A DNA stretch of 64,000 nucleotides from Larkinella knui (GCF_003858645.1 NZ_RQJP01000007.1:62001-126000), one strand, 5' to 3'; positions 25,035 through 34,264 are shown, counted from the stretch's first letter. The notes: generated by a model from the sequence alone, not told the origin. Made by a program: numbers and translations.

Positions 25035-26276
25035 ATGAGAGTTTCGGGAATTTGGGCGGGAATTATTGCCATCTGTATCATCGTCGGGTGTGATTCGAGT
25101 GAAGACAGGAAGTTGAAGCGTTCGGCGAATGCCATGCATAATTGCGCCGAAGAACAGACCTTGAGTGCGGCCGAGGAGCGGGCTATCCGGCAGCAAATCG
25201 GTGCGGAGGCAAAAATTCAGAAAATTGAAGAAATCATTCGGGGAAAGGTCCGCGCCGGTTTCAACGGCAACGTTCTGATTGCGCAGAAGGGCGTTATTCT
25301 GTACCGAAACTCGTTCGGACTGGCGCATTTCGAGAAATCTTCCCGCGACTCGCTCACCATCAATTCCAAGTTCCAGCTGGCGTCGCTTTCCAAAACCTTC
25401 ACGGCGGTGGCCACGCTCAAACTGATCGAAGCCGGCAAACTGAAGCTGAACGATACGATTCAAAAGTTCTTTCCGGATTTCCCTTATCACGGGATCTCGG
25501 TCGAAAATCTGCTGTCGCATCGCAGCGGTCTGCCCAATTATGCGTACGCGTTCGAAGACAGCATGCGGACCAATTTTTACAAATTCGAAAAACCGTATCC
25601 GACCAATTCCGAGATCATGTACTGGTTTGCGAACGTGCATCCCACGCCCCAGCGCTACAACATTCCGGGGCGCACCTTCAGCTACAGCAACACCAATTAC
25701 TGCGTTCTGGCGGCCATTATCGAGAAAATCACGAAGATGTCGTTCGACCAGTTTGCCCGAAAAAATATCTTCGAGCCGTTGGGTATGAAAAATACGTGGG
25801 TGGCCACCACGCCCAATGACTCCATCAACCGGGATCGCACGGCGGGCTACCAGTGGAACCGCCGGATCCCGAAGGATTACTACGACAACGTGGTGGGCGA
25901 CAAGGGCATCTATTCGACCGTCGGCGATCTTTTCAAGTGGTATCGCGCCCTGAATGGCGACTGTCTGCTCCGGAAAACGCTGCTGGCCGAAGCCTTCCTG
26001 CCCCGCAGTTTCGAACGCAAAGGCACCAAGAATTACGGCTACGGTTTTCGGATGTACGTCAACAACCAGAACCAGCCCGAATACATCTACCACACGGGCT
26101 GGTGGAAAGGATACAACAGCCTGTTCTGGTTCAGCCCGAAGGATGATTTTGTGATTATTCTTCTGGGAAACCGCTACAACAAATCGGTGTATCAGGTTAA
26201 GGAACTGCTCGAAGTATTGCACGGCCACCCGTCCAACGCCGAACCGGAAGCCGAAACCGGCGAAGTGGACGTTTAA
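25035..26276 (+). CDS. Serine hydrolase lipoprotein, beta-lactamase class C/EstB family
   Basis: A 413-residue lipoprotein; ATG 25035 is chosen because it places the lipobox 'IIVGC' at Cys19, while the frame is open from 24915. Active-site motifs are 'SLSK' (Ser117, Lys120), 'YSN' (Tyr217, Asn219) and 'HTG' near the C-terminus, the class C beta-lactamase, D-aminopeptidase and esterase pattern. 'NLLSHRSGLPNY' is the conserved loop of that family. It may act on peptidoglycan peptides, beta-lactams or esters in the periplasm; the family is too broad to choose. It stands alone and converges with nadB. Confidence 0.9.
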   Translation: MRVSGIWAGIIAICIIVGCDSSEDRKLKRSANAMHNCAEEQTLSAAEERAIRQQIGAEAKIQKIEEIIRGKVRAGFNGNVLIAQKGVILYRNSFGLAHFEKSSRDSLTINSKFQLASLSKTFTAVATLKLIEAGKLKLNDTIQKFFPDFPYHGISVENLLSHRSGLPNYAYAFEDSMRTNFYKFEKPYPTNSEIMYWFANVHPTPQRYNIPGRTFSYSNTNYCVLAAIIEKITKMSFDQFARKNIFEPLGMKNTWVATTPNDSINRDRTAGYQWNRRIPKDYYDNVVGDKGIYSTVGDLFKWYRALNGDCLLRKTLLAEAFLPRSFERKGTKNYGYGFRMYVNNQNQPEYIYHTGWWKGYNSLFWFSPKDDFVIILLGNRYNKSVYQVKELLEVLHGHPSNAEPEAETGEVDV

Positions 26277-27865
26277 GCGGTTTCTTTTTCGATGTCCTGA
26301 TTAAAATGCAGTCCCCGGTTATCGTGCCGGGCCATGGCGGCTTTGATGATCAGATACGCGACTTCAATCATGTTCCGCAACTCGCAAATCCGGTTCGACA
26401 CTTTCGATTGGCGGTAGAGTTCTTCGTGTTCCAGATAGATCAGTTCCAGCCGGTCCATCGCCCGTTTCATCCGCCGGTTGGTGCGAACAATCCCAACGTA
26501 GTTCGACATGATCGATTCCAGTTCCCGCTGCATTTCGGTCACCAGAACGAGTTCTTCCGGGTGCGTTGTTCCGGCATCGTTCCATTCCGGCAGATTATCG
26601 GGAATGGAAGCTTCGTTGAAATTTTCAACGGTTTTCAGATACGCCCGATGACCAAAAACCACGGCTTCGAGTAAGGAATTGGACGCCAGCCGGTTAGCGC
26701 CGTGCAAACCGGTACACGAACATTCTCCGGCGGCATACAGGAAGTTGATATTGGTTTGCCCAAACTCGTTGACCTTGATTCCCCCGCACAAATAGTGCTG
26801 CGCCGGAACCACCGGAATGTAATCTTTCCGGATGTCGATGCCCAGATTGTCGCGGCAATAGGCGGTAATGTTGGGAAAATGCTCGACAAATTTCTCGAAA
26901 TCGCAGTGCGTCACGTCCAGATAGACGTGCGGATCACCGGATTTTTTCATTTCGGAGTCGATGGCGCGGGCCACAATGTCGCGCGGAGCCAGCGACAGGC
27001 GGTCGTCATAGTTTTCCATGAACGTTTCGCCTTTGATGGTTTTCAAAATACCGCCAAAACCACGGACGGCTTCGGAGATCAGGAAACTCGGTTTTTTGCC
27101 CGGTTCATAGAGCGCCGTCGGATGGAACTGAATGAATTCCATGTCCTTACAGATCGATTTGGCGCGGTAGGCCATTGCAATGCCGTCGCCGGTTGCAATG
27201 GTCGGGTTGGTGGTGCTCTGATAAACGTTGCCAATCCCGCCCGTGGCCAGCAGCGTCGTTTTCGCCAGAAACATTTCGACCTGACCGGTATGCGTGTTGA
27301 GCACATAAGCCCCAAAACAGCGGTTGTCGGTATCGTAGCGGTGAACGGTTTCGCCGAGGTGGTGGCGGGTGATCAGATCAACGGCGTAATAATGCGTGAA
27401 AACCTGAATAGCGGGCAACGACTGGGTCTTTTCCAGCAACGCGCGCTCAATTTCGGCCCCGGTAATGTCCTTAAAGTGCAGAATCCGGTGGTCGGAGTGG
27501 CCGCCTTCGCGGGCCAGGTCGTAGTCACCGTCGTCTTCCTTGTCAAACCGGGTGCCATAGTCGATCAGTTCGCGAATCCGCTCGGGGGCTTCGCGCACCA
27601 CGATTTCGACCACCTCGCGTTTGCTCAGGAAGTCGCCCGCAATCATCGTGTCCTCGATGTGTTTCTCAAAAGAATCCTCCACGGCCCAGACAGCGGCAAT
27701 ACCGCCCTGGGCGTATTTGGTATTGGTCTCGTCGGCCCGGACTTTGGTAATGACAGCAATCCGGACGGGCTGGCCGGTTTCTTCAAAATGAATGGCCAGT
27801 TTAGTGGCATAGCTCAGTCCGGCAATGCCGGAGCCGATGACGAGGAAATCGAAGTGTTGGGGCAT
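26273..27865 (-). CDS. nadB: L-aspartate oxidase
   Basis: A 530-residue flavoenzyme, start ATG 27865-27863 ('MPQHFDFLVIGSGIAG'). The GxGxxG nucleotide fold is at residues about 8-16, 'KVRADETNTKYAQGGIAAVW' is the conserved FAD-contact segment and 'EFIQFHPTALYEPGKKPSFL' and 'HYLCGGIKVNEFGQTNI' are the signatures of the succinate-dehydrogenase-like family; the C-terminal helical domain has 'RELESIMSNYVGIVRTNRRM'. It oxidises L-aspartate to iminoaspartate, the first step of de novo NAD synthesis, and hands it to NadA. It is transcribed with nadC and nadA but separated from them by a toxin/antitoxin pair. Its stop codon abuts the converging serine hydrolase gene. Confidence 0.96.
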   Translation of the reverse strand: MPQHFDFLVIGSGIAGLSYATKLAIHFEETGQPVRIAVITKVRADETNTKYAQGGIAAVWAVEDSFEKHIEDTMIAGDFLSKREVVEIVVREAPERIRELIDYGTRFDKEDDGDYDLAREGGHSDHRILHFKDITGAEIERALLEKTQSLPAIQVFTHYYAVDLITRHHLGETVHRYDTDNRCFGAYVLNTHTGQVEMFLAKTTLLATGGIGNVYQSTTNPTIATGDGIAMAYRAKSICKDMEFIQFHPTALYEPGKKPSFLISEAVRGFGGILKTIKGETFMENYDDRLSLAPRDIVARAIDSEMKKSGDPHVYLDVTHCDFEKFVEHFPNITAYCRDNLGIDIRKDYIPVVPAQHYLCGGIKVNEFGQTNINFLYAAGECSCTGLHGANRLASNSLLEAVVFGHRAYLKTVENFNEASIPDNLPEWNDAGTTHPEELVLVTEMQRELESIMSNYVGIVRTNRRMKRAMDRLELIYLEHEELYRQSKVSNRICELRNMIEVAYLIIKAAMARHDNRGLHFNQDIEKETA

Positions 27866-27882
27866 GGTATAATGCAGACGAA

Positions 27883-28269
27883 TTAATCCCAAAGTACAGA
27901 AATTGGATAAAAAGGAAAGGCCGCATCTTTGCTAATAACCGTCAATTCTTCCACCATTGCCTGAGCAATAATAATTCTGTCAAATGGGTCGCGATGATAG
28001 GTTTTAAGGGTTTCAATAGGAAATACATGTATCGCTTTGATCGGCAAAATACGGATGTCCAGTTCGGCTAACGTATCCATAATCGATAGAAGTGAGCGGT
28101 CAAGAGTTAGTTTATTCGAACTCTTTTTAACGGCCAGCTCCCAAAATGTAGCTGTACTAACATACAACGTATTTGAACGATCCGTGATAGCAGATTCAGC
28201 CTCTTTAGATAATTTATCTTTGTCATCAAGCATCCAAAGCAGGACGTGAGTATCAAGCAAATAATTCAT
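27883..28269 (-). CDS. PIN-domain ribonuclease toxin (VapC-like)
   Basis: A 128-residue PIN protein beginning 'MNYLLDTHVLLWML'. The acidic residues for metal binding appear to be D6, E44 ('TFWELAVKK'), D97 ('DPFDRIII') and D115. This subfamily is paired with a small antitoxin immediately upstream (gap 3 bp). It would cleave RNA when free. The gene lies 17 bp upstream of nadB on the same strand and is notably richer in A and T than its neighbours, which suggests acquisition. Its expression may depend on the NAD operon promoter. Confidence 0.9.
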   Translation of the reverse strand: MNYLLDTHVLLWMLDDKDKLSKEAESAITDRSNTLYVSTATFWELAVKKSSNKLTLDRSLLSIMDTLAELDIRILPIKAIHVFPIETLKTYHRDPFDRIIIAQAMVEELTVISKDAAFPFYPISVLWD

Positions 28270-28272
28270 ACA

Positions 28273-28497
28273 CTACATGTAATCCTTAAAGTCATCTAAG
28301 GGCTCGTCAAAGTCATCCGACATATAAACAACCAACCCTTTCATAGTTCCTAGCGGTCGTTCTGAGTTAACAGGTGCCGTGTCACCGTCTGTTTCGATAG
28401 CTTCCAGTACAGATTTCACAATCGTTTTTTGTTCGGCAGGGAGTTTCTTTATCAAGCTTAATAACTCCTCAAATCCAACTTGAACAGTCAGTTCCAT
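28273..28497 (-). CDS. Antitoxin of the PIN-toxin pair (DUF2281/VapB-like)
   Basis: A 74-residue acidic protein. The N-terminal half is helical ('FEELLSLIKKLPAEQKTIVK') and the tail 'GLVVYMSDDFDEPLDDFKDY' has the MSDDFDEPLxDF motif of small antitoxins that plug PIN active sites (DUF2281-type). It starts 12 bp after the nadA stop and ends 3 bp before the toxin gene, so it is translated from the same message as nadA. It also probably represses its own expression, though no operator is identified. Confidence 0.85.
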   Translation of the reverse strand: MELTVQVGFEELLSLIKKLPAEQKTIVKSVLEAIETDGDTAPVNSERPLGTMKGLVVYMSDDFDEPLDDFKDYM

Positions 28498-28509
28498 TGA
28501 TCGAATTGG

Positions 28510-29520
28510 TTACAATCCCTTACTCATTTCCAGCATCCGCAAAACCGATGCTTCGGCTTTCACGCGCACATCTTCCGGGACAAAAATCTCCGGTTTTTCG
28601 TAATACAACGTATTGTACAACTTTTCGAGCGTGTTCATTTTCATGTACGGACACTCCGAACAGGCGCAGGTGTTGTTCTCGCTTGCCGGGGCCGGAATAA
28701 TTTTCTTGTTGGGCACCGACTGCTTCATTTTGTGCAGAATACCGGCTTCGGTGCCGACAATAAACACCTCGTCGGGCTGCTCCATCACGTATTTCAGCAA
28801 AGCCGTGGTCGAACCCACAAAATCGGCCTGACTCAGAATGTGCTCCTGGCATTCGGGGTGGGCAATGAACTTGGCTTCGGGATATTTCTGGCGCAAAGCC
28901 GTCAGTTTTTCCAGCGAAATGTCAATGTGAACAATGCAGGCACCATCCCACAACACCAGATCGCGACCGGTTTTCTTGGCCACAAACCGCCCCAGGTTGG
29001 CGTCCGGCGCAAAGATGATCTTCTGGTCTTTGGGTAACGACTCGACAATCTTCACGGCGTTCGACGACGTACAGATGATGTCCGACAATGCCTTGATTTC
29101 CGCCGAGCAGTTGATGTAACTAATGACGATGTGATCGGGATATTTCGCCTTGAAAGCCGCAAATTCATCCGCCGGAGCCGAATCGGCCAGCGAACAGCCG
29201 GCGTTCATGTCGGGAATGACGACTTTCTTGTCGGGCGACAGAATCTTGGCGGTTTCGCCCATGAAATGCACCCCGCAGAACACAATCATGTCGGCATCGG
29301 TGGCGGCTGCCTGCTGCGACAAACCGAGGCTGTCGCCAATGTAGTCGGCCAGGTCCTGAATGTCACCATCGACGTAATAATGGGCCAGAATCACGGCGTT
29401 TTTCTCCTTCTTCATCCGCCGGATTTCGTCCATCAAAACCTGTTTATCTTTCGGCGTGGAGCGGCTGATGTAGCCGATCTGCCGGATTTCTTCATCTAAA
29501 GTGAGTGGAATCGTTGCCAT
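28510..29520 (-). CDS. nadA: Quinolinate synthase
   Basis: A 336-residue 4Fe-4S enzyme. The three conserved Cys contexts are present: '[20 protein letters not shown]', '[12 protein letters not shown]' and '[14 protein letters not shown]'. '[20 protein letters not shown]' is the typical N-terminal motif. It condenses iminoaspartate from NadB with dihydroxyacetone phosphate to give quinolinate. The cluster is oxygen sensitive. It follows nadC on the minus strand after a 120-bp spacer holding a long hairpin. Confidence 0.97.
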   Translation of the reverse strand: MATIPLTLDEEIRQIGYISRSTPKDKQVLMDEIRRMKKEKNAVILAHYYVDGDIQDLADYIGDSLGLSQQAAATDADMIVFCGVHFMGETAKILSPDKKVVIPDMNAGCSLADSAPADEFAAFKAKYPDHIVISYINCSAEIKALSDIICTSSNAVKIVESLPKDQKIIFAPDANLGRFVAKKTGRDLVLWDGACIVHIDISLEKLTALRQKYPEAKFIAHPECQEHILSQADFVGSTTALLKYVMEQPDEVFIVGTEAGILHKMKQSVPNKKIIPAPASENNTCACSECPYMKMNTLEKLYNTLYYEKPEIFVPEDVRVKAEASVLRMLEMSKGL

Positions 29521-29550
29521 AGTGTCTAAACAAAAAGTAACTTATAAAAT

Positions 29551-29637
29551 CTCCGCTCAACTCCCTTTTCTCCGCTCAACTCCGCGAAATAGTTTTTGTG
29601 TCGCGGAGTTGGGCGGAGAAAAGGAAGTTGAGCGGAG
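29551..29637. repeat. Long near-perfect hairpin between nadC and nadA
   Basis: A 37-bp left arm (29551-29587) pairs with 29601-29637 with two mismatches, loop of 13 bases. The word CCGCTCAACTCC occurs twice within the left arm, so the arm is itself built from a repeated unit. The end is four bases from the nadC stop codon. No U-tract. Confidence 0.8.
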
Positions 29638-29640
29638 GTG

Positions 29641-30474
29641 CTAATAGGCTTTCAGGCTCATGTCCAGGCTTTTGACCTGATGCGTCAGCGCACCGGACGA
29701 GATGTAATCGACGCCGGTTTCGGCATACGCACGCAGGTTGGTTTCGTTAATACCGCCCGACGCTTCGGTAACGATCCGTCCGTCGATCAGTTCCACCATC
29801 TTTTTCAACTCGGCCGGTTCAAAATTGTCCAACAACATGCGATTGATCTGGCCGATGCGTAAAACCTCTTCCACTTCCTTCCGGTTCCGGACCTCCACTT
29901 CAATGGGTAACGAACGGCCGGTGGTTTTAAGATAATCGACGGCTTTGGTAACGGCCGCTTCAATACCGCCCGCGTAGTCGAGGTGGTTGTCTTTGATCAG
30001 AATCATGTCGAACAAACCAAAGCGGTGGTTGATGGCGCCCCCAATTTTGACCGCCATTTTTTCGCAAATCCGAAAGTTTGGTGTCGTCTTGCGGGTGTCC
30101 AGCAATTTGGCTTTCGTCCCTTCCAGCAGGCTTACCATCGCCCGCGTGTGGGTGGCAATACCGCTCATGCGCTGCATGCAGTTCAGCACCAGCCGCTCGG
30201 CTTTCAGAATCGACTGCGCCCGGCCGTTGACGGTCAGCACAATATCGCCGTAATGAATCGCCCGGCCGTCTTCAATGTGGACGTGTACTTCCAACTCCGG
30301 GTCAACTTCCCGAAAAACCGCTTCGGCCACTTCAACACCCGCCAAAACGCCGTCCTGCTTCACCAGAAGGCGGGCGCGTTTCTGCGCATCGGCCGGAATG
30401 GTCGAGAGAGACGTGTGGTCGCCGTCGCCAACATCTTCGGCTAGGGCCAATTTTATAAACTCCTGTAACGTCAT
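29641..30474 (-). CDS. nadC: Nicotinate-nucleotide diphosphorylase (carboxylating)
   Basis: A 277-residue enzyme converting quinolinate and PRPP to nicotinate mononucleotide. Visible signatures: 'LAEDVGDGDHTSLSTIPADA', 'NCMQRMSGIATHTR', 'DTRKTTPNFRICEKMAVKIG' (PRPP-binding), 'MILIKDNHLDYAGG' and 'EASGGINETNLRAYAETGVD'. It is the first gene of the NAD operon on the minus strand (nadC, nadA, toxin/antitoxin, nadB). Confidence 0.97.
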   Translation of the reverse strand: MTLQEFIKLALAEDVGDGDHTSLSTIPADAQKRARLLVKQDGVLAGVEVAEAVFREVDPELEVHVHIEDGRAIHYGDIVLTVNGRAQSILKAERLVLNCMQRMSGIATHTRAMVSLLEGTKAKLLDTRKTTPNFRICEKMAVKIGGAINHRFGLFDMILIKDNHLDYAGGIEAAVTKAVDYLKTTGRSLPIEVEVRNRKEVEEVLRIGQINRMLLDNFEPAELKKMVELIDGRIVTEASGGINETNLRAYAETGVDYISSGALTHQVKSLDMSLKAY

Positions 30475-30599
30475 TTTTACGTATTTGGGCGAAAGTTAGT
30501 GGACTTCTTTAAAAAATGCCTGAAAAAACGAATTTGCTTTCTTGCCGAACTATCGCGAAATTTGTTCCCCTCGTTCCGGCGAACCGATTTGAAGCATCC

Positions 30600-30974
30600 A
30601 TGAAGCAACAGCGTAACGACTATATTCGTTTGATGAGCCTCTTCCTGACCGGGTTGCTGCTGCTGGTAGCATCGGGCGGGCCGTCGTGGCTGACTGTTGA
30701 ACAACGTTTGGTAAAGCAAACTGTTCAAACGCCGAAAAAGGAAAAAGCGGCCAACAATGCCCAACAGGTCGTTGTTCAGGCAACCTCGTTTGATGCCGTC
30801 GTTACGCCAGCTCTTACGTTTGGGTTCGCGCAAACGGTTTATCTGCTGCCTCCGCCAGTACTTTTCTTTGTACTGAAACAAACGGTTATTCCCCGGTATT
30901 CTGAGATTCCTTATTTCTATTTTTCGTTTTTTCGCTACGTTTTCGGGCATCACATTGCCATTAATGCACCCTGA
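30600..30974 (+). CDS. Small membrane or secreted protein of unknown function
   Basis: A 124-residue protein from ATG 30600 (the frame is open from 30516). An N-terminal hydrophobic segment ('RLMSLFLTGLLLLVASGG') could be a signal anchor, then a basic stretch ('VKQTVQTPKKEKAANNAQQV') and a second hydrophobic stretch ('TVYLLPPPVLFFVLKQTV') with a Pro-rich turn. The tail is aromatic and short. I recognise no family. It is divergent from nadC and upstream of secDF, from which it is separated by 148 bp. Confidence 0.55.
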   Translation: MKQQRNDYIRLMSLFLTGLLLLVASGGPSWLTVEQRLVKQTVQTPKKEKAANNAQQVVVQATSFDAVVTPALTFGFAQTVYLLPPPVLFFVLKQTVIPRYSEIPYFYFSFFRYVFGHHIAINAP

Positions 30975-30988
30975 TTGATTTCTTAGAC

Positions 30989-31065
30989 GTGAGAAGTTAG
31001 ACAAGAGAGTAAAGACAAAAAACAGTAACTGATACGGTTTGAAATCATCTCTTTTTTCTTCTCAC
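30989..31065. repeat. Repeat copy and imperfect hairpin before secDF
   Basis: The 25-base word at 30992-31016 (AGAAGTTAGACAAGAGAGTA...) matches 40543-40567 at 23 of 25 positions. GTGAGAAG 30989-30996 pairs with CTTCTCAC 31058-31065. The following DNA up to the secDF start is pyrimidine-rich. Confidence 0.55.
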
Positions 31066-31121
31066 AACCATTTCTTCAATTTCTACTGTCTCACATCTTT
31101 TCTCTTTATTCTTAATTACTA

Positions 31122-34100
31122 ATGCAAAACCGAGTCGGAATACTCATTCTGACGGGTGTAATTGCACTGTTGTGCATTTACTATCTGTCGTTTACGTTCG
31201 TGTCGAACAGCATCAAAAATGACGCGACTACCTACGCTACCAATTCCAAGGGTGATGTCGATATTTCCAAAAAACAGCATTACATCGATTCACTCTGGAA
31301 AGAACCGGTTTATCTGGGCAACACGCTGGAAGAAGTAACCACCCGCGAATTGGGCCTGGGTCTTGACTTACAGGGTGGTATGCACGTCGTGCTGGAAGTA
31401 TCTCCTTCCGAAATCCTGCGCGGTCTGGCCGGTGGTTCCCGCGATCCGAAATTCGAACAGGCGCTGAAAAAGGCGACCGAAGCTCAGAAGTCGGGCCAGT
31501 CGAAATTTGTGGATAATTTTATCAGCGCCTTCAAAGAGGTGTCTCCCAATACCAAGCTGGCGACCATTTTTGCCAACAGCACCAACCGCGGGAAGATCAA
31601 CTTCCAGTCGTCGGATGCCGAAGTTCGGAAACTGATCAACGACGAAGTCGACGGTTCCATCAGCCGGGCGTTCCAGATCATTCAGGCGCGGGTCGATAAA
31701 TTTGGGGTAGCCAACCCGAACATTCAGCGGTTGCCGGGTTCGGGCCGGATTTTGATCGAATTACCGGGTGTCGACAATCCGGAACGCGTTCGTCGTCTGT
31801 TGTCCGGTGCGGCCAAACTGGAATTTGCCGAAGTCTACACGCTGAACGACGTCGCCGGTGGACTGGATCAACTGGGTGCCTACCTCGTGCAGATGGAAGC
31901 CGAGCGGAAACTTGCGGCTACCCAAAAAGCGGGTACGCCGACGGCGGCAGCCACCACCGACACAACGAAAAAAGACAACTCCCTGGCGGCTCAGTTAGCG
32001 CAGAAAAACCAAGCCGCTAAAGGCGATACCGCTAAAAAAGACACTTCGGCAACGGCCGCCCAGAATGCGGCCTTGACGAGCCTGTTCGTGCCGATTTCGC
32101 AGAACCAACTGGGTGTGTACCTGAAAGATACCGCTCGTGCCAACGATATTCTGGGCCGGGCGAACGTAAAAGCCCTGTTCCCGGCGGATGCGGTTCTGCT
32201 GTGGGATCGCAAACCGATCACGACCAACGATAGCAAGGAAATTCTGCCGTTGTATTTCATCCGCAAACCAGCGGGTAAATCGCCCCTGGAAGGTGATGTG
32301 ATCGTGGATGCCACGAATGACTACGACGACCGGGGCCGTCCGGAAGTAACCATGCGCATGAACGCGGAAGGTGCCCGCAAATGGCGTGCGCTGACGGCGG
32401 CTAACATCAACCGCCCCGTAGCGATTATCCTGGACAACCTGGTGTATACGGCCCCAACGGTGCAGAATGAGATTCCGAACGGTAGCTCCAGCATTTCCGG
32501 AAACTTCACGGTGGAAGAAACCAAGGATATGGCCAACATCCTGAAAGCCGGTAAGTTACCCGCGCCAACCAACATTGTGGAGGAAGCCGTTGTGGGAGCC
32601 ACACTGGGTTCAGAAGCGGTTTCGGCCGGGGTTCTTTCGTCGGTGGTTGGTTTGATCATCGTCCTGATTTTTGTGGTTGCCTACTACGGCAGCGCCGGAT
32701 TCATTGCCGACCTGGCCCTGTTTGTCAACCTGTTCTTCCTGCTGGGCATCATGGCCTCGCTGGGAGCGGTATTGACGATGCCCGGTATTGCCGGTATCGT
32801 GTTGACGATTGGTATGGCCGTGGATGCCAACGTACTGATTTTCGAACGGATCAAAGAAGAACTTGCTTTAGGAAAACCGTTTAAACAGGCCATTGCCGAC
32901 GGGTTTACGAACGCCTATTCGTCCATTATCGACTCGAACGTTACTACGTTGCTGACCGGTGTAATCCTGTTTATTTTCGGAACAGGCCTGATTCTGGGTT
33001 TTGCCACCACGCTCGTGATCGGTATTCTGACGTCGTTGTTTGCCGCTATTTTCATCACCCGGATTATTCTGGAACAATACGTGAAAAATGGCAAAACGCT
33101 GCCGTTTGGTACCAGCTGGTCGCGGAATCTGTTCAAAGATTCTGCCTTCGACTTCGTATCGCGCCGGAAATTATACTACACCATTTCATCGGTCATTATC
33201 GGTCTGGGGATTATTTCCGTTATTTTTAAAGGCTTCGGTCTGGGGGTCGATTTCAAAGGCGGACGCTCGTATGTGGTTCGTTTCGAGAATAGCGTGAGCA
33301 CCGACGATGTACGGAATGCGCTGGAAAGTGCGCTACCCGGTTCGCTGGAAGTAAAAACCTACGGTGGTACCGGTATTGGAGCTGCCAACCAGGTTCGGAT
33401 CACCACCAGCTATCTGGCCGACGCAACGACACCCGAAGCCGACAAGCAGACGGAGTCCAAACTGCTGGGTGGTCTGACTAAAATTCAGGGAAATAAAGGG
33501 TCGATCGAAAGCTCACAGAAAGTAGGTCCGGCCATTGCCAACGATTTGATTTACTCCGCGCTCTGGTCCATTTTGCTGGCCGTCGCCGTCGTGTTCTGCT
33601 ACATCCTGATCCGGTTTAAAAAGCTGGCGTTCGGCTACGGAGCGGTGGTTGCGTTGTTTCACGACGTGTTGATCATCCTGGCTATTTTCTCGATTGGCAA
33701 CGGATTCTTACCCTTCTCCCTCGACGTCGATCAGGCCTTTATCGGTGCCTTGCTGACCATTATGGGGTACTCGATGAACGACACCGTCGTCGTCTTCGAC
33801 CGCGTCCGGGAATATTTGAACGACTCAAAAGGCCGTAAAGAAAGTATCCCGGTTATTATCAACAACGCCTTGAATAGCACGCTGAGCCGCACCGCCGTCA
33901 CGGGGCTTTCCACGATGCTGGTGCTGATCGTGTTGTTTTTCTTCGGTGGTGAAACCATCCGCGGTTTCTCGTTCGCGATGCTGATCGGGGTCATTGTCGG
34001 TACGTATTCGTCCCTGTTTGTCGCCACGCCCATTGTGGTCGATGCCTTGAGCCGTGACCAGCTCAATGAAGCAACGGCCACCCCGGAGGTGCCGGCAACC

Positions 34101-34127
34101 GGAAAAGCTGCACGCGCTAAAGCGTAA
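31122..34127 (+). CDS. secDF: Protein translocase subunit SecDF (fusion)
   Basis: A 1001-residue fused SecD and SecF that pulls exported proteins out of SecYEG using the proton gradient. SecD part: 'GLGLDLQGGMHVVLEV' near residue 80, the large periplasmic P1 domain, then 'GMAVDANVLIFERIKEEL'; a low-complexity Ala/Lys/Thr stretch (about residues 265-310) is inserted in the periplasmic part. SecF part: 'GLGVDFKGGRSYVVRF' near 705 and 'GYSMNDTVVVFDRVREYLND' near 885. Twelve helices are expected. The single-chain arrangement is usual in Bacteroidota. A strong terminator follows. Confidence 0.96.
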   Translation: MQNRVGILILTGVIALLCIYYLSFTFVSNSIKNDATTYATNSKGDVDISKKQHYIDSLWKEPVYLGNTLEEVTTRELGLGLDLQGGMHVVLEVSPSEILRGLAGGSRDPKFEQALKKATEAQKSGQSKFVDNFISAFKEVSPNTKLATIFANSTNRGKINFQSSDAEVRKLINDEVDGSISRAFQIIQARVDKFGVANPNIQRLPGSGRILIELPGVDNPERVRRLLSGAAKLEFAEVYTLNDVAGGLDQLGAYLVQMEAERKLAATQKAGTPTAAATTDTTKKDNSLAAQLAQKNQAAKGDTAKKDTSATAAQNAALTSLFVPISQNQLGVYLKDTARANDILGRANVKALFPADAVLLWDRKPITTNDSKEILPLYFIRKPAGKSPLEGDVIVDATNDYDDRGRPEVTMRMNAEGARKWRALTAANINRPVAIILDNLVYTAPTVQNEIPNGSSSISGNFTVEETKDMANILKAGKLPAPTNIVEEAVVGATLGSEAVSAGVLSSVVGLIIVLIFVVAYYGSAGFIADLALFVNLFFLLGIMASLGAVLTMPGIAGIVLTIGMAVDANVLIFERIKEELALGKPFKQAIADGFTNAYSSIIDSNVTTLLTGVILFIFGTGLILGFATTLVIGILTSLFAAIFITRIILEQYVKNGKTLPFGTSWSRNLFKDSAFDFVSRRKLYYTISSVIIGLGIISVIFKGFGLGVDFKGGRSYVVRFENSVSTDDVRNALESALPGSLEVKTYGGTGIGAANQVRITTSYLADATTPEADKQTESKLLGGLTKIQGNKGSIESSQKVGPAIANDLIYSALWSILLAVAVVFCYILIRFKKLAFGYGAVVALFHDVLIILAIFSIGNGFLPFSLDVDQAFIGALLTIMGYSMNDTVVVFDRVREYLNDSKGRKESIPVIINNALNSTLSRTAVTGLSTMLVLIVLFFFGGETIRGFSFAMLIGVIVGTYSSLFVATPIVVDALSRDQLNEATATPEVPATGKAARAKA

Positions 34128-34136
34128 GGTTTGAGA

Positions 34137-34181
34137 ATAAAAAAGGGATAAAGACAACAATGATCTTTATCCCTTTTTTAT
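34137..34181. terminator. Strong intrinsic terminator after secDF
   Basis: Perfect 18-bp arms 34137-34154 / 34164-34181 (core AAGGGATAAAGA and TCTTTATCCCTT) with a T-run at the end of the right arm. Confidence 0.9.
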
Positions 34182-34198
34182 ATTTCGATTCCTTCGTA

Positions 34199-34227
34199 TT
34201 GACTAAGACCGCAAAAGCGTTATTTTG
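34199..34227 (+). promoter_or_regulatory. Candidate promoter of the amino acid permease
   Basis: TTG 34199-34201 and TATTTTG 34221-34227 are close to the Bacteroidota TTG/TAnnTTTG pair (one base short in the -7 box, spacing 19). It lies about 38 bp before ATG 34265. Confidence 0.35.
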
Positions 34228-34264
34228 CAAAACATTTATTTCGTAAAATTTTATTCGGTCCTAT

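Noticed and set aside
24996-26228. Long open frame antisense to the serine hydrolase
   Set aside because: Again a compositional shadow of the real gene, which has intact SxxK, YSN and HTG motifs.
26702-27886. Very long open frame on the plus strand across nadB
   Set aside because: It is antisense to a clear L-aspartate oxidase and its residues show the His/Arg/Gly/Phe-rich pattern of shadow translation in GC-rich codons.
31016-31121. Pyrimidine-rich stretch before secDF considered as a riboswitch
   Set aside because: No stable conserved-looking fold other than the weak GTGAGAAG/CTTCTCAC pair; no known riboswitch motif recognised.
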